NCBI RefSeq assembly: GCF_002195995.1
Contig: NZ_NHON01000028.1
Coordinates: forward strand, 27,115-91,114
Origin: Inquilinus limosus
Lineage (GTDB): Bacteria > Pseudomonadota > Alphaproteobacteria > DSM-16000 > Inquilinaceae
Length of the DNA stretch: 64,000 nucleotides
Direction of reading: 5' to 3'
Part shown: one piece after another, positions 6,549-14,861 of the stretch
Numbering within the stretch: position 1 is the stretch's first letter
Layout: every line of letters begins with the position of its first letter
Made by a program: the position numbers and the translations under genes
The notes under the pieces: model-generated
Told to the model about the DNA's origin: nothing
Databases searched by the model: none
What the model saw: the letters and a program-made list of their open reading frames with translations, nothing else

Positions 6549-9044
6549 TCAGCGGCAGGGGACGGGCCCGATCTCGGGCTGGGCGCCCGGGACCGGCTGG
6601 TAGTCGAAGCCGGCGCGGCAGGTGCCGGCGGCCTCCGGCAGGGTGACGGTGACGCCGTTCCGGCCGGACAGCCCGGTCAGGTAGGTGCGGCCGTCATAGC
6701 CGGTGACGGTGGCCTGGTCGGTGCCGTCGAGCTGCACCACCGCGCCGACCGGCAGCGGCTTGCCGTCCGGGCCGGTCAGGCTGACCACGGCGGCATCGAC
6801 CTTCTTCACCCCGAAATCGACCACCGCGCCGGAGCGGTCGGCCGGCACCACCACGGTCTGGGTCTCGTCCGGCTGCAGGTCGAGCGCCAGGTTGGCCGGA
6901 TCGATCGAGATCGTGTTGTTCTGGTACGACTGCAGGTAGGGCACGAAGGCGCGACCGCCGGAGTTGGTGATGGCGACGCGGCGGTTGTTGAGCGAGACCT
7001 CGACATTGGGCCCGCCGGCCTTGACCACGGCGAAGGCGTCATCGACCCGGTTGGCCAGGAACACGCCGCCGCCGGCGGCGACGATCGAGCCCTCGACCGT
7101 GCCGGTGACGCGGCCCATGTCGCCCGACTGCTCGAGCGAGCCCTGGAGATAGGCGACCGCGCTGCGGTAGTTGACCGTGGCGGACCGGTTGCCGGTGCCG
7201 TCGACCGTCTCCTGGTCGCGGACGGCCCAGCCGAGCGAGCCCTCCTCGAGCCGGGCGGACTTGGTCACGCTGGTGTCGAAGCTGGTGCGGTTGCCGGTGC
7301 GCGAGACATTGGCCGAGGCGGTCATGTCGCCGCCCAGCGGGATGGTGACGCCGGCGAAGACGCCGTAGTTGCTGCGATCGTCGAAATCGCCGTAGCCGGT
7401 GACGTAGACCGAGACGTCGTCGAAGACGGTGCGCGACCAGGAGGCGGTCAGGATCGAGCTGTCGCCGTCCCGGCCGGCGCCGCGGATGCGGGAGAAGCCC
7501 AGGCTGAGCGACGAGGGGTCGAAGCCGAGCGGGAAGGACACGCCGGTGCGCAGGATCTCGCGGGCGCGGGAGGAGATCGGCGCGTCATTGTCGTGGCGGC
7601 GGTCGACCACCAGGCCGACATCGTTGTAGTCGCCGAGCATGCGGTCGGCGCCGGCATAGAAGGAGTAGCCATTGCGCGAGACCTGGTAGAAGGCGGAGAC
7701 CTTGCCGCCGGTCTCGTCGCCGTCCTTGGCGCCGTACTGGCTGGCGGCGGCCGCGGCGTTGATGGCGCCGTAGGGGCCGAGGCTGGTGACCACGCCGGCG
7801 CCGCCATTGAACAGGCCGCGGGTGGCCTCGAAATGCCCCTCCAGCGTGACCCAGTCGGTGAGGCCGTAGCGGACGCTGGCCGAGCCGGCCAGGCTGCGGT
7901 CGTACTGGAACGACTTGTCGCCGTAGCCGAGGCGGACGAAGCCGAGCTCGACCGAGAAATCGAAGAAGTCCGCGCGCAGCATGTCGGGCGCGAAGAAGTA
8001 GGAGCGCTGGGTGACGATCTCGCGGCCGAGCGCGTCCTTCATGACGATGCGGGCGTCGCCGCCGCCGCCGAGGAAGGGCAGGCCGGTGAAGTCGAACGGC
8101 CCGGCCGGAACCTCGCCCGAGAACACCCGGATGTTGTTCAGATAGAGGTCGAGGGTCGACGGCACCGAGGCGGTTCCGGCCAGGTTCGGCACCGGGGTGG
8201 TGACCAGGTCCGGCCGGATGTCGAAGTTGCGTTTGAACTGCAGGCCGCCGAAGCGGTAGGACGAGGTCCAGGACAGCGAGCCGGAGATGCTGTCGCCGGC
8301 CTGGTAGACGAACAGGTTCTCCGGGTCGGTATAGCGCCAGGCGCTGTCGAGGCGGATGAAGCCGTTGCTCTCGTTGTCGAAATGGTCGAAGTCGTTGACC
8401 CGGGCCAGCGCCGTGGTCGAGACGATGCCGAGGCGGCTCAGCACCCGGGCATCGAAGCTGCCGCTGAGGGTGTTGGTGGTGCTGCCGGCGCTGCTCCAGT
8501 CGTACTGGGACGTGCCGTACAGCGTGTAGTTCAGCAGGAAGCCGAGATCCGAGCGCACGGCGGAGAGATCCACCGGCCGCGACCCGGCGCCGACATCGAC
8601 GCTGGTCGGCACGCGGGCGGTGTCCGGGGCGGTGAAGACGACCGTCTGCTTCGGCTCGTCATAGCGCCAGGTGACGCCGGCCAGGCTGTCGAGCGGGACC
8701 AGGCCGTCATTGTTCACCGTGCCGATTCCCGGCTTGATGCCGGCGGTCGACAGGTCGCCCGGGGTGGCGGCGAGCCTGCCGTCCGGCAGGCGCCTGAAGG
8801 TGGCCAGCGTGCCGGTCGAGCGGTCGTTGACGATGACGCCGAGCAGCAGGTCCTGGCTCGCATCCGGCCCGCCGGTCGGCAGCGCGTCGGGCGGCGGCAC
8901 GTCCTGCGAGGACGGCGCGTCCTGGGCGGCCGCCGGCGCCGCGGTGCCGGCGACGCCGAGGGCGATAAGCAGGCACCAGGAGGCGACGCGCGGCCCGGCT
9001 CGCAGATTAACGGCCGGCGACCGTCGCCGTCTGGTTGACCGCAT
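6549..9044 (-). CDS. Outer-membrane fimbrial usher (CsuD-like)
   Basis: 831-residue usher forming the outer-membrane pore through which chaperone-subunit complexes are assembled. Signal peptide about 12-44 (WCLLIALGVAGTAAPAAAQ). Early segment DLLLGVIVNDRSTGTLATFRRLPDG matches the usher N-domain, which is followed by a long beta-barrel region (for example NETFVYQ-type strands, DLYLNNIRVFSGEVPAGPFDFTGLP, the plug-flanking block conserved in ushers) and C-terminal domains (FVPYLQSYQNNTISIDPANL, ending CRAGFDYQPVPG). Length is close to the family. The ATG at 9044 lies within the chaperone gene (38-bp overlap), suggesting translational coupling. Confidence 0.92.
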   Translation of the reverse strand: MRSTRRRRSPAVNLRAGPRVASWCLLIALGVAGTAAPAAAQDAPSSQDVPPPDALPTGGPDASQDLLLGVIVNDRSTGTLATFRRLPDGRLAATPGDLSTAGIKPGIGTVNNDGLVPLDSLAGVTWRYDEPKQTVVFTAPDTARVPTSVDVGAGSRPVDLSAVRSDLGFLLNYTLYGTSQYDWSSAGSTTNTLSGSFDARVLSRLGIVSTTALARVNDFDHFDNESNGFIRLDSAWRYTDPENLFVYQAGDSISGSLSWTSSYRFGGLQFKRNFDIRPDLVTTPVPNLAGTASVPSTLDLYLNNIRVFSGEVPAGPFDFTGLPFLGGGGDARIVMKDALGREIVTQRSYFFAPDMLRADFFDFSVELGFVRLGYGDKSFQYDRSLAGSASVRYGLTDWVTLEGHFEATRGLFNGGAGVVTSLGPYGAINAAAAASQYGAKDGDETGGKVSAFYQVSRNGYSFYAGADRMLGDYNDVGLVVDRRHDNDAPISSRAREILRTGVSFPLGFDPSSLSLGFSRIRGAGRDGDSSILTASWSRTVFDDVSVYVTGYGDFDDRSNYGVFAGVTIPLGGDMTASANVSRTGNRTSFDTSVTKSARLEEGSLGWAVRDQETVDGTGNRSATVNYRSAVAYLQGSLEQSGDMGRVTGTVEGSIVAAGGGVFLANRVDDAFAVVKAGGPNVEVSLNNRRVAITNSGGRAFVPYLQSYQNNTISIDPANLALDLQPDETQTVVVPADRSGAVVDFGVKKVDAAVVSLTGPDGKPLPVGAVVQLDGTDQATVTGYDGRTYLTGLSGRNGVTVTLPEAAGTCRAGFDYQPVPGAQPEIGPVPCR

Positions 9045-9729
9045 AGTCGTCCCCCTTGGCGGTAATGCTGACGCTGCTGCCCGGCTGGATGCGCTGGGCC
9101 CCGGCATTGGCGGTCCAGCGCTTGGTGCTGCCCGGCAGGACATAGCCGTTCAGCCCCTCCCCGAAGGAGACGCGGCCGGCAGGCGACGCGACCGTCAGGT
9201 TGGCGATCTTGGCGTGGCGGTCGCCGCTGTTGGTGGCCTCGACCACCAGGCTGCCGCCCTCGCGCCGGACATCCCAGCGCAGCTCGGCGCCGGCGGCACG
9301 ATCGGCGAAGAACACCGGGATCGAGTAGCGGACGACGAGGTTCACGGCGTCGGCCGGGCGGCGGACATTGACCTCCGGCAGCTCGTCGATCAGCAGGCGG
9401 TAGGTCTGCTCGCCGCTGGCGACGGGGGCCGCGGTGCGGGCGACGCGGATGGTGTAGGTGGTGCCCGGCTGCAGCGAGGCGGCCGGCGGGCTGGCGACCA
9501 CGTCGGTGGCCAGGGCCAGTTGGTCGTCGCCGCCGCTCTGCGTCCATTTGAAGACGCGGACCTGGACGTTGACCGGCCGGTCGCCGTTGTTGCGGAGGTT
9601 GACGGCGGACGCCTGGGCCGGCGCGGTCAGGTCGACGGAGACGGGCGACACCTGGAGGGATGCCGCCCGGCCGTCGGTTGCAAAGACCAGCCCAGGGACC
9701 ACCGCGAGAAGCGCGAGGAAGCGGCGCAT
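9007..9729 (-). CDS. Periplasmic pilus-assembly chaperone (PapD-like, CsuC class)
   Basis: 240 residues. Signal peptide MRRFLALLAVVPGLVFATDGRA-A. Two Ig-like domains: N-terminal about 24-145 (LQVSPVSVDLTAPAQASAVNLRNNGDRPVNVQVRVFKW, YRLLIDELPEVN) and C-terminal about 150-240 (ELRWDVRREGGSLVVEATNSGDRHAKIANL). The VNLRN and YRLLIDELP blocks match periplasmic pili chaperones of the Csu/FGL family. Start 9729 is the signal-peptide ATG; the open frame continuing further 5' is antisense-like noise from the pilin gene. It sits 23 bp after the pilin stop and overlaps the usher start. Confidence 0.92.
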   Translation of the reverse strand: MRRFLALLAVVPGLVFATDGRAASLQVSPVSVDLTAPAQASAVNLRNNGDRPVNVQVRVFKWTQSGGDDQLALATDVVASPPAASLQPGTTYTIRVARTAAPVASGEQTYRLLIDELPEVNVRRPADAVNLVVRYSIPVFFADRAAGAELRWDVRREGGSLVVEATNSGDRHAKIANLTVASPAGRVSFGEGLNGYVLPGSTKRWTANAGAQRIQPGSSVSITAKGDDYAVNQTATVAGR

Positions 9730-9752
9730 CAGGGGTGTCCTCGGGTCGGCGG

Positions 9753-10301
9753 TCAGTAGGTGACGGTGATGGTGACGGTGTCGTTGTAGACGCCGGCCGT
9801 CGGGGTGTTCTGCGGCGGGACGCGGCCGAACACCTGGGTGCTCTGGACGGTGCCGTCGGCGGTCTTCGACACGGTGTTGCCGCCGGCGCCGGTGGTGTTG
9901 CCCCAGACGGTGGTCCGGGCCGAGTCCTGGTACAGCTGGTAGGCCACGAACTCGGTGCCGTTCTTCATCCGACGGGTGGTGACGTCGCCGGGCGTGGACG
10001 GGTTCAGGCCGGCGTTGAGGCCGATCTGGTAGGCGGTGCCGTTGGTGCACTGGACCTGGATCGAGCCGGTGCCGCTGGTCGCGGTCTGGCCGTCCACATT
10101 GGCGTTCAGCACGCCGTGGCTGCCGAAGTCGAGCACGGCGTCGCCGGCGCCCGTGCCGCCGCTGCCGGCATTGACCTGGCATTCCTTGGTGATGGTGATC
10201 TTGACCTGCAGGTTGCCGGTCGCGGTGGCGGCGTCCGCCACGGTCGAGAACCCAGCCACGGCCAGCGCCGCCGCAGCCAGGATCGGGGTAACAGCCTTCA
10301 T
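9753..10301 (-). CDS. Major spore coat U-type pilin (CsuA/B-like)
   Basis: 182 residues. Signal peptide MKAVTPILAAAALAVAGFSTVADA-A, then one SCPU domain: ITITKECQVNAGSGGTG, DAVLDFGSHGVLNANVDGQ, IQVQCTNGTAYQIGLNAG, RRMKNGTEFVAYQLYQDSARTTVWGN and the closing strand YNDTVTITVTY. Small, clean single-domain form and first place in the operon fit the major rod subunit. Start 10301 is supported by GGAGAGG upstream and by the signal peptide. Operon order from here is pilin, chaperone, usher, minor subunit, two two-domain subunits, regulator; it differs from Acinetobacter csuA/BABCDE in that only one SCPU gene precedes the chaperone. Confidence 0.9.
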   Translation of the reverse strand: MKAVTPILAAAALAVAGFSTVADAATATGNLQVKITITKECQVNAGSGGTGAGDAVLDFGSHGVLNANVDGQTATSGTGSIQVQCTNGTAYQIGLNAGLNPSTPGDVTTRRMKNGTEFVAYQLYQDSARTTVWGNTTGAGGNTVSKTADGTVQSTQVFGRVPPQNTPTAGVYNDTVTITVTY

Positions 10302-10657
10302 CGTCCTCTCCAAAACCCATGTTATGAGGCCGGGCTTCTCAATTGCCCGGTTCAGCCCGCACCCCCTTCCCTGGCCGTCGCGGCCCGCAGGCGAGTCGTG
10401 CGCTCTGACGCGTTTGCCAAAGGCGGGCCCAGTCCCCCGGAGCCGCATTCGAACTGATTTGTATCAAATTTTAGATAATTTAGAGTTACAGCTGCAACAG
10501 CAATCTTTCCCAATTTTGAGAGAATGTGGCCCGAGCCCCTGCCCACGGGATTGAATTCCGCGCAGATTCAAGGAGATATGGCGCCTTGGACGCTGCTTGG
10601 CGCCCGGCTAGGATGCCGGGGCCGGCGACGGGGCGGGGCCGGGTCAGGGGGGGTGGA
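10302..10657. other. Divergent intergenic region between pilus operon and channel gene
   Basis: About 355 bp with no supported gene. The 10450-10515 part is sharply AT-rich against GC-rich flanks and includes a plausible minus-strand promoter (listed separately). The rest is ordinary GC-rich leader on both sides. No clear operator palindrome was recognised. Confidence 0.4.
10468..10497 (-). promoter_or_regulatory. Candidate sigma-70-like promoter for the pilus operon
   Basis: On the minus strand, TTGCAG (10497-10492) and TAAAAT (10473-10468) are 18 bp apart inside an AT-rich island about 170 bp upstream of the major pilin ATG. The match is by eye only. Confidence 0.3.
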
Positions 10658-11302
10658 ATGCACGGGCAGATCGGGATCTGGCTGGATTGGGTCGGCGTCG
10701 CCGTCTTCGCGCTGACCGGCGCCCTGGTCGCGGCCCGCCGCCAGGCCGACCCGGTCGGCTTCATCATCCTGGCCACCGCCACCGGCATCGGCGGCGGCAC
10801 GCTGCGCGACCTGCTGCTCGGCATCGGGCCGGTGTTCTGGATCGCCGATCCGGTCGACCTGGTGATCTGCGTCGCCGTGGCCCTGGCCGTGTTCTTCGGC
10901 CATCCGACCTTCGCCGGCCAGGGCCGGCGGCGCCGGGTGATCGTCTGGGCCGACGCGGTCGGCATGGCGCTGTTCGCGGTGACCGGCGCGGGGCGGGCGA
11001 TGGATACCGGGGCGCCGGCGGTCTCGGCCATCGTGTGCGGCGCCATGACCGCCACCTTCGGCGGCATCATCCGCGACGTCATCATCGGCCAGGTCACGCT
11101 GATCGTCAGCGGCGAGATCTACGTCACCGCCGCGGTGCTGGGCGCGACCGTCTATGTGGTGATCCGGATGATCACCGGCGACGCGCTGCTGGCCGCCTGC
11201 CTCGGCGCCGCGGCGGCCTTCGGCCTGCGGGCGATGGCGCTCGGCCTCGGCTGGTCGCTGCCGCGATTCCCGCCCTCGCCGCCCGACACGCCGGCCGGCT
11301 GA
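10658..11302 (+). CDS. TRIC/UPF0126 family membrane channel (YicG/YadS-like)
   Basis: 214-residue inner-membrane protein with about seven hydrophobic segments in two homologous halves. Each half has the family glycine-arginine-aspartate signature: GGGTLRDLLLG (about 46) and FGGIIRDVIIG (about 133). Prokaryotic TRIC-type proteins of this family act as monovalent-cation channels; the physiological role in this organism is unknown. Start 10658 follows a G-rich ribosome-binding stretch (GGGGGGTGGA); the frame continues upstream without family similarity. The next gene begins 40 bp downstream. Confidence 0.88.
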   Translation: MHGQIGIWLDWVGVAVFALTGALVAARRQADPVGFIILATATGIGGGTLRDLLLGIGPVFWIADPVDLVICVAVALAVFFGHPTFAGQGRRRRVIVWADAVGMALFAVTGAGRAMDTGAPAVSAIVCGAMTATFGGIIRDVIIGQVTLIVSGEIYVTAAVLGATVYVVIRMITGDALLAACLGAAAAFGLRAMALGLGWSLPRFPPSPPDTPAG

Positions 11303-11342
11303 CCGTCCGGAACCGGCCCTCCGCCATTGCCATTCTCCAGGA

Positions 11343-11945
11343 ATGGCAACCGAGACGCTGCAGGACCTGGCGGCCGAGGCACGCGGCTGCACCCGCTGCC
11401 CGCTGTACAAGCCCGCGACGCAGACGGTGTTCGGCGAGGGCCCGAGAGGCGCCGCCATCGTCTTCGTCGGCGAGCAGCCGGGCGACCAGGAGGACCGGCA
11501 GGGCCGTCCCTTCGTCGGCCCGGCCGGCCGGATCTTCGACCAGGCCCTGGCCGAGGCCGGCATCCCGCGCGACCGGGCCTACATCACCAACGCGGTCAAG
11601 CATTTCAAGTTCACGCCGCGCGGCAAGCGCCGCCTGCACAAGCGGCCGAACGCCTTCGAGATCGACCGCTGCAAATGGTGGCTCGACCGCGAACTGGCGC
11701 TGATCCGCCCGCGCCTGACCGTTGCTCTCGGCGCCACCGCGGTCCGGGCGCTGACCGGCCGGCCGCTCGCGATCGGCGAGACTCGCGGCCGGATCTTCGA
11801 CCTGGCGCCGGACCTGCCGGGCCTGGTCACGGTGCATCCGTCCTCGCTGCTGCGGGTGCCGGATCCGGAGGCGAAGCGGCTGGCCTATGCCGCCTTCGTG
11901 AAGGATTTGGCCGTCGCCGCGGATGCGCTCACACTCACGGGGTGA
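11343..11945 (+). CDS. udgX: UdgX-type uracil-DNA glycosylase (DNA-crosslinking family)
   Basis: 200 residues. It has the family-4/UdgX motif GEQPGDQEDRQGRPFVGPAG (about 44-62), the UdgX-specific insertion KRRLH (about 95-99) and the C-terminal HPSSLLR motif. In Mycobacterium UdgX the His of the KRRIH loop attacks the abasic sugar after uracil excision and stays covalently attached; His99 here occupies that place. Cys16, Cys19 and Cys110 are likely iron-sulfur ligands; where classical family-4 enzymes have another Cys after NAVK, this protein has His (NAVKHFK). The ATG at 11343 starts the conserved N-terminus. It is followed 45 bp later by dodecin. Confidence 0.9.
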   Translation: MATETLQDLAAEARGCTRCPLYKPATQTVFGEGPRGAAIVFVGEQPGDQEDRQGRPFVGPAGRIFDQALAEAGIPRDRAYITNAVKHFKFTPRGKRRLHKRPNAFEIDRCKWWLDRELALIRPRLTVALGATAVRALTGRPLAIGETRGRIFDLAPDLPGLVTVHPSSLLRVPDPEAKRLAYAAFVKDLAVAADALTLTG

Positions 11946-11990
11946 ACCGGCGGCACCCGCGACCGTCCGGACCGAAGGAGGAGACCGACC

Positions 11991-12200
11991 ATGGGCCATA
12001 CCTACGCCATCACCGAGCTCGCCGGCTCGTCGGAGAAGGGTCTCGAGGACGCGATCCAGACCGCCATCGCCACCGCGTCGAAGACGCTGCGCAACCTCGA
12101 CTGGTTCGAGGTGAAGGAGATCCGCGGCCATCTCAAGGACGGCAAGGTGGGGCACTATCAGGTCGTGCTGCGTGTCGGCTTCCGCTACGACGAGAAATAG
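11991..12200 (+). CDS. Dodecin (flavin-storage dodecamer)
   Basis: 69-residue dodecin. Begins MGHTYAITELAGSSEKGLED and contains the family core AIQTAIATASKTLRNLDWFEVKEIRG...GKVGHYQVVLRVGFRYDE; the Trp of LDWFEV is the residue that stacks on the flavin. Dodecins assemble as hollow dodecamers buffering free riboflavin, FMN or FAD. AAGGAGGAGA lies upstream of the ATG. Position directly after the UdgX gene suggests cotranscription, though no functional link is known. Confidence 0.95.
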   Translation: MGHTYAITELAGSSEKGLEDAIQTAIATASKTLRNLDWFEVKEIRGHLKDGKVGHYQVVLRVGFRYDEK

Positions 12201-12243
12201 GCTCCGACTGGGTGAGCCGATCGGGCCAGTTGGTCACGTATTG

Positions 12244-12371
12244 CCTCTCCCGCTTGCGGGAGAGGTCAGAGACGCGAAGCGGCTCCGGGTGAGGGGAGTT
12301 TGTCGAGGCCTGGGCCCGCCCTCACCCGGTCGTCCTGCGGACGCCCGACCTCTCCCGCCACGCGGAAGAGG
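12244..12371. repeat. Palindromic intergenic repeat (family B, partial) at a convergent 3' junction
   Basis: Begins with the hairpin CCTCTCCCGCTTGCGGGAG(AGG) and includes CTCCGGGTGAGGG and CTCACCCGG/GACCTCTCCCG blocks also found at 35115-35243 and 50653-50768. It lies between the dodecin stop and the end of the PseG-like gene, so it could act as a bidirectional 3' stabiliser or terminator. Confidence 0.65.
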
Positions 12372-12398
12372 CCACGCGTGAGGACGCCCGGCATCCTG

Positions 12399-13481
12399 TC
12401 AGGCCCTGGCGTGACCGGCTCTCGATCCATTCCGCTCGAGCCCGTCCAGCAGCGCCGCCGCGACCCGGCCCGCGCCCAGCCCGTCGCACAGGTCGGCCGA
12501 GGCGCGGGACAGGCGGCGCAGCCCGTCCGTGTCACCGAGGAAGGCGGCGATCGCGGCCCGCAGCGCGGCATCGTCCAGCGCCGCCGTGTCGCCGGCCAGC
12601 GCGACGATGCCGGACGCGACCAGCGCCTGCGCCGTCGGCCGCTGGTTGTCGGCCAGGGTGACGGCCAGCGTCGGCAGGCCGAGGCAGCAGCGCTCCCACG
12701 AGCTGCTGCCCATCGCCCCGATCGCCGCGTCGGCCTGCAGCATCGCCTGCGCCATGTCGTCCAGCCCGACATGGCAGCGGAAGCGCGGATCGGCATCGGC
12801 GAGCGACCGCACCCGGGCGATGCTGGGCGCCGCCGGCCCGAGCACGACCTCGGCACGGGCGAAGCCCGGGATCGCCGCCAGCGCGGCGCAGACGCGGCCG
12901 GTGATGCCGCCGACATCGGTCAGGCCCAGCGACACCAGGATCGTCCCCGGCCGTCCTGCAGCCTGGCGCCGCTCCAGCGCCGCCGGCCGCAGCGCCGCGA
13001 AATCCGGGCGCAGCAGGGCATAGTCCAGGCCGACCAGCCGCCGGCAGCCGGGCGGCACCAGCCCGTCATAGGCGGAGGCGACGGCGCCGAAATTCTGGTT
13101 CAGCAGCAGGTCGCAGTGGTGCGGCGCCGCCGCGAGGTCGTCGATCACCAGCAGCCGGCGCGCTGCGGCGGCGAAAACCTGCTCCTGCTGCGCCGTCCAG
13201 CTGTAGAGATCGCACACCGCCGCATCGGCGCCGTCCGGCCAGGCAGCCTGGAGCGCCGCCACCGCCGCGTCGGGATCCGGCCCGACCACACGGCAGTCGG
13301 CGCCGGCCAGGGCCGGCACCACGGCCAGGGCGTCCTCGTTCACCAGGAACAAGCAGTCGGCGCCGCGATCCGCCAGGGCCCGGGCCAGGGACAGGCAGCG
13401 CATGGCATGGCCACCGCCGATCGCGGCCGACGCGTCCAGCCGGAAGGCGACGCGGGGCGCCGCCTCAGACGGTCCAGCCAT
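12399..13481 (-). CDS. pseG: PseG-like UDP-sugar hydrolase (pseudaminic-acid pathway type)
   Basis: 360 residues, GT-B-like fold. The N-terminal motif VAFRLDASAAIGGGHAMRCLSLARAL (about 10-35) is the signature of UDP-2,4-diacetamido-2,4,6-trideoxy-beta-L-altropyranose hydrolase, which removes UDP in pseudaminic-acid synthesis; GGGH carries the expected catalytic His. Later blocks VSLGLTDVGGIT and GAMGSSSWERCCLGLPTLAVTLADNQ also match PseG. No other pse gene is in the window, so it is an orphan here and may serve a related nonulosonate. It overlaps the cupin gene by 17 bp on the same strand, so the two are probably cotranscribed. Confidence 0.82.
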   Translation of the reverse strand: MAGPSEAAPRVAFRLDASAAIGGGHAMRCLSLARALADRGADCLFLVNEDALAVVPALAGADCRVVGPDPDAAVAALQAAWPDGADAAVCDLYSWTAQQEQVFAAAARRLLVIDDLAAAPHHCDLLLNQNFGAVASAYDGLVPPGCRRLVGLDYALLRPDFAALRPAALERRQAAGRPGTILVSLGLTDVGGITGRVCAALAAIPGFARAEVVLGPAAPSIARVRSLADADPRFRCHVGLDDMAQAMLQADAAIGAMGSSSWERCCLGLPTLAVTLADNQRPTAQALVASGIVALAGDTAALDDAALRAAIAAFLGDTDGLRRLSRASADLCDGLGAGRVAAALLDGLERNGSRAGHARA

Positions 13482-13788
13482 CGAGGGCGCCCGGCCGCTT
13501 GATCTCGATCTCGACGAAGGCGATCGGATGCGGCGAGCCGTTCATCACGTCGTGGCGGATGCCGGCCGGGCGCATGTAGGACTGGCCCTCGGCCAGCGGC
13601 ACGTCGGTCTCGGCCTCGCCATTGTGGATCCGCAGCGTGCCGGCGCGCAGCATGATCACGAAATAGGGATAGCCGTGCTGGTGCCAGCCGGTGGCGGCGC
13701 CCGGCTCGAAGTCCCAGCGGGTGATCCGGACGGTGTCGTCGTCCTGCTGCACGGTCGGCACCGCCCGCGGTGCGTTCTGGAAGGCCAT
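13465..13788 (-). CDS. Cupin-domain protein
   Basis: 107 residues, a single small cupin barrel: RITRWDFEPGAATGWHQHGYPYFVIMLRAGTLRI (about 24-57; His42 and His44 as likely metal ligands), then GQSYMRPAGIRHDVMNG with a third His. The start at 13788 is chosen because it begins the compact domain; the extended upstream frame is proline-rich and unlike cupins. Substrate is unknown; cupins next to sugar-nucleotide genes are sometimes isomerases, but this one has no specific signature. The following gene (PseG-like) overlaps its end. Confidence 0.75.
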   Translation of the reverse strand: MAFQNAPRAVPTVQQDDDTVRITRWDFEPGAATGWHQHGYPYFVIMLRAGTLRIHNGEAETDVPLAEGQSYMRPAGIRHDVMNGSPHPIAFVEIEIKRPGALDGWTV

Positions 13789-13906
13789 GATCTGCTCCGA
13801 CTCTGCCGGCGCCACAGTGCGGGCTGGGTCCGCCGCAGGCAAGCGGCACGGGTCGTTGTCAGGCCAGGACGGAGGGGCTAGACAGGCGGAAACGCAGGAG
13901 GGGCTG

Positions 13907-14827
13907 ATGATGCGGGGATGGATCGGGGCGATTGCCTCGGCGGTCATGATCGGAATGGCCGTTCCGGCTGCGGCCGAGACGGTGTCGGTGCTGACGCCCT
14001 ATCTCTCCGCCGTCGCCACCGGCGAGATGGTCGAGACCTTCAAGGCCGATGCCGAAAAGCGCGGCTGGACCGTCTCGGTGGTCGACACCGCCGGCGATTT
14101 CGGCGCCCTGGCCAGCCGGGTCGAGGATGTGGTCCACGCCCGGGCCGGCGCCATCGTGCTGGTGTCGATCAACCCGGCGCAGATCCAGGACCAGGTCGGC
14201 AAGGCCGCCGCGGCCGGCATCCCGGTCTTCGCCATCGACGGCGCGACGGGGCCGGGGGTGACGCTGAACGTGACCTCGGACAACCACGCCCTCGGCAAGA
14301 CCATGACCGACTTCCTGTTCGGCCGGCTGGGCGGCAAGGGCACGATCGTCCGCTTCTTCCATTCGGCCCATCCCGGGGTGCATCAGCGCGAGATCGCGCT
14401 GGACGAGGCGCTGCAGGCGGCGCCGGGCATCCGCCAGGTGGCCGACCACTACGTCCAGGTGCCGGGCCAGATCGACGACAGCCGCAACGCCATGGAGGCG
14501 ATGCTGGCCGCCAACCCGGCGCCGGGCGCGATCGACGCCGTCTGGGCGGCCTGGGACGAGCCCGGCATCGGCGCCCTCTTGGCGCTGCAGGCGGCCGGGC
14601 GGACCGACATCGTCATCGCCGGCATCGACGGCAACCCGCAGACGATCGACCTGATCCGGCAATGCACGCCCTTCATCGCCACGGTCCGCCAGAACTTCGC
14701 CGAGATGGCGACGATCACCGCCGGCCAGATGGCCAAGGTCTTCGCCGGCGGCAAGCCCGACGCCGCCGAGCTCTACGCCCCCGGCACGCTGGTCACCCGC
14801 GACAGCCTGGGCGTGACCTGCCCGTGA
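13907..14827 (+). CDS. Periplasmic sugar-binding protein of an ABC importer (RbsB-like)
   Basis: 306 residues. Signal peptide about 1-24 (MMRGWIGAIASAVMIGMAVPAAA-E), then a type-I periplasmic binding fold: TVSVLTPYLSAVATGEMVETFKADAEKRGW, AIVLVSINPAQIQDQVGKAAAAGIPVFAIDG, TSDNHALGKTMTDFLFG, VWAAWDEPGIGALLALQ, IAGIDGNPQTIDLI. AGGAGGGG precedes the tandem ATG ATG. The gene starts an operon with a permease and a sugar kinase but without an ATPase. A palindromic repeat follows its stop. The sugar is not identifiable from sequence. Confidence 0.87.
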   Translation: MMRGWIGAIASAVMIGMAVPAAAETVSVLTPYLSAVATGEMVETFKADAEKRGWTVSVVDTAGDFGALASRVEDVVHARAGAIVLVSINPAQIQDQVGKAAAAGIPVFAIDGATGPGVTLNVTSDNHALGKTMTDFLFGRLGGKGTIVRFFHSAHPGVHQREIALDEALQAAPGIRQVADHYVQVPGQIDDSRNAMEAMLAANPAPGAIDAVWAAWDEPGIGALLALQAAGRTDIVIAGIDGNPQTIDLIRQCTPFIATVRQNFAEMATITAGQMAKVFAGGKPDAAELYAPGTLVTRDSLGVTCP

Positions 14828-14861
14828 GAGCTCTTCGAAATGGGAATTTGTTCCTTTCAAA

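Noticed and set aside
5655-9038. Plus-strand open frame of over 1,100 codons
   Set aside because: Antisense to the usher and SCPU genes; low-complexity G/A/R/D composition with no domain.
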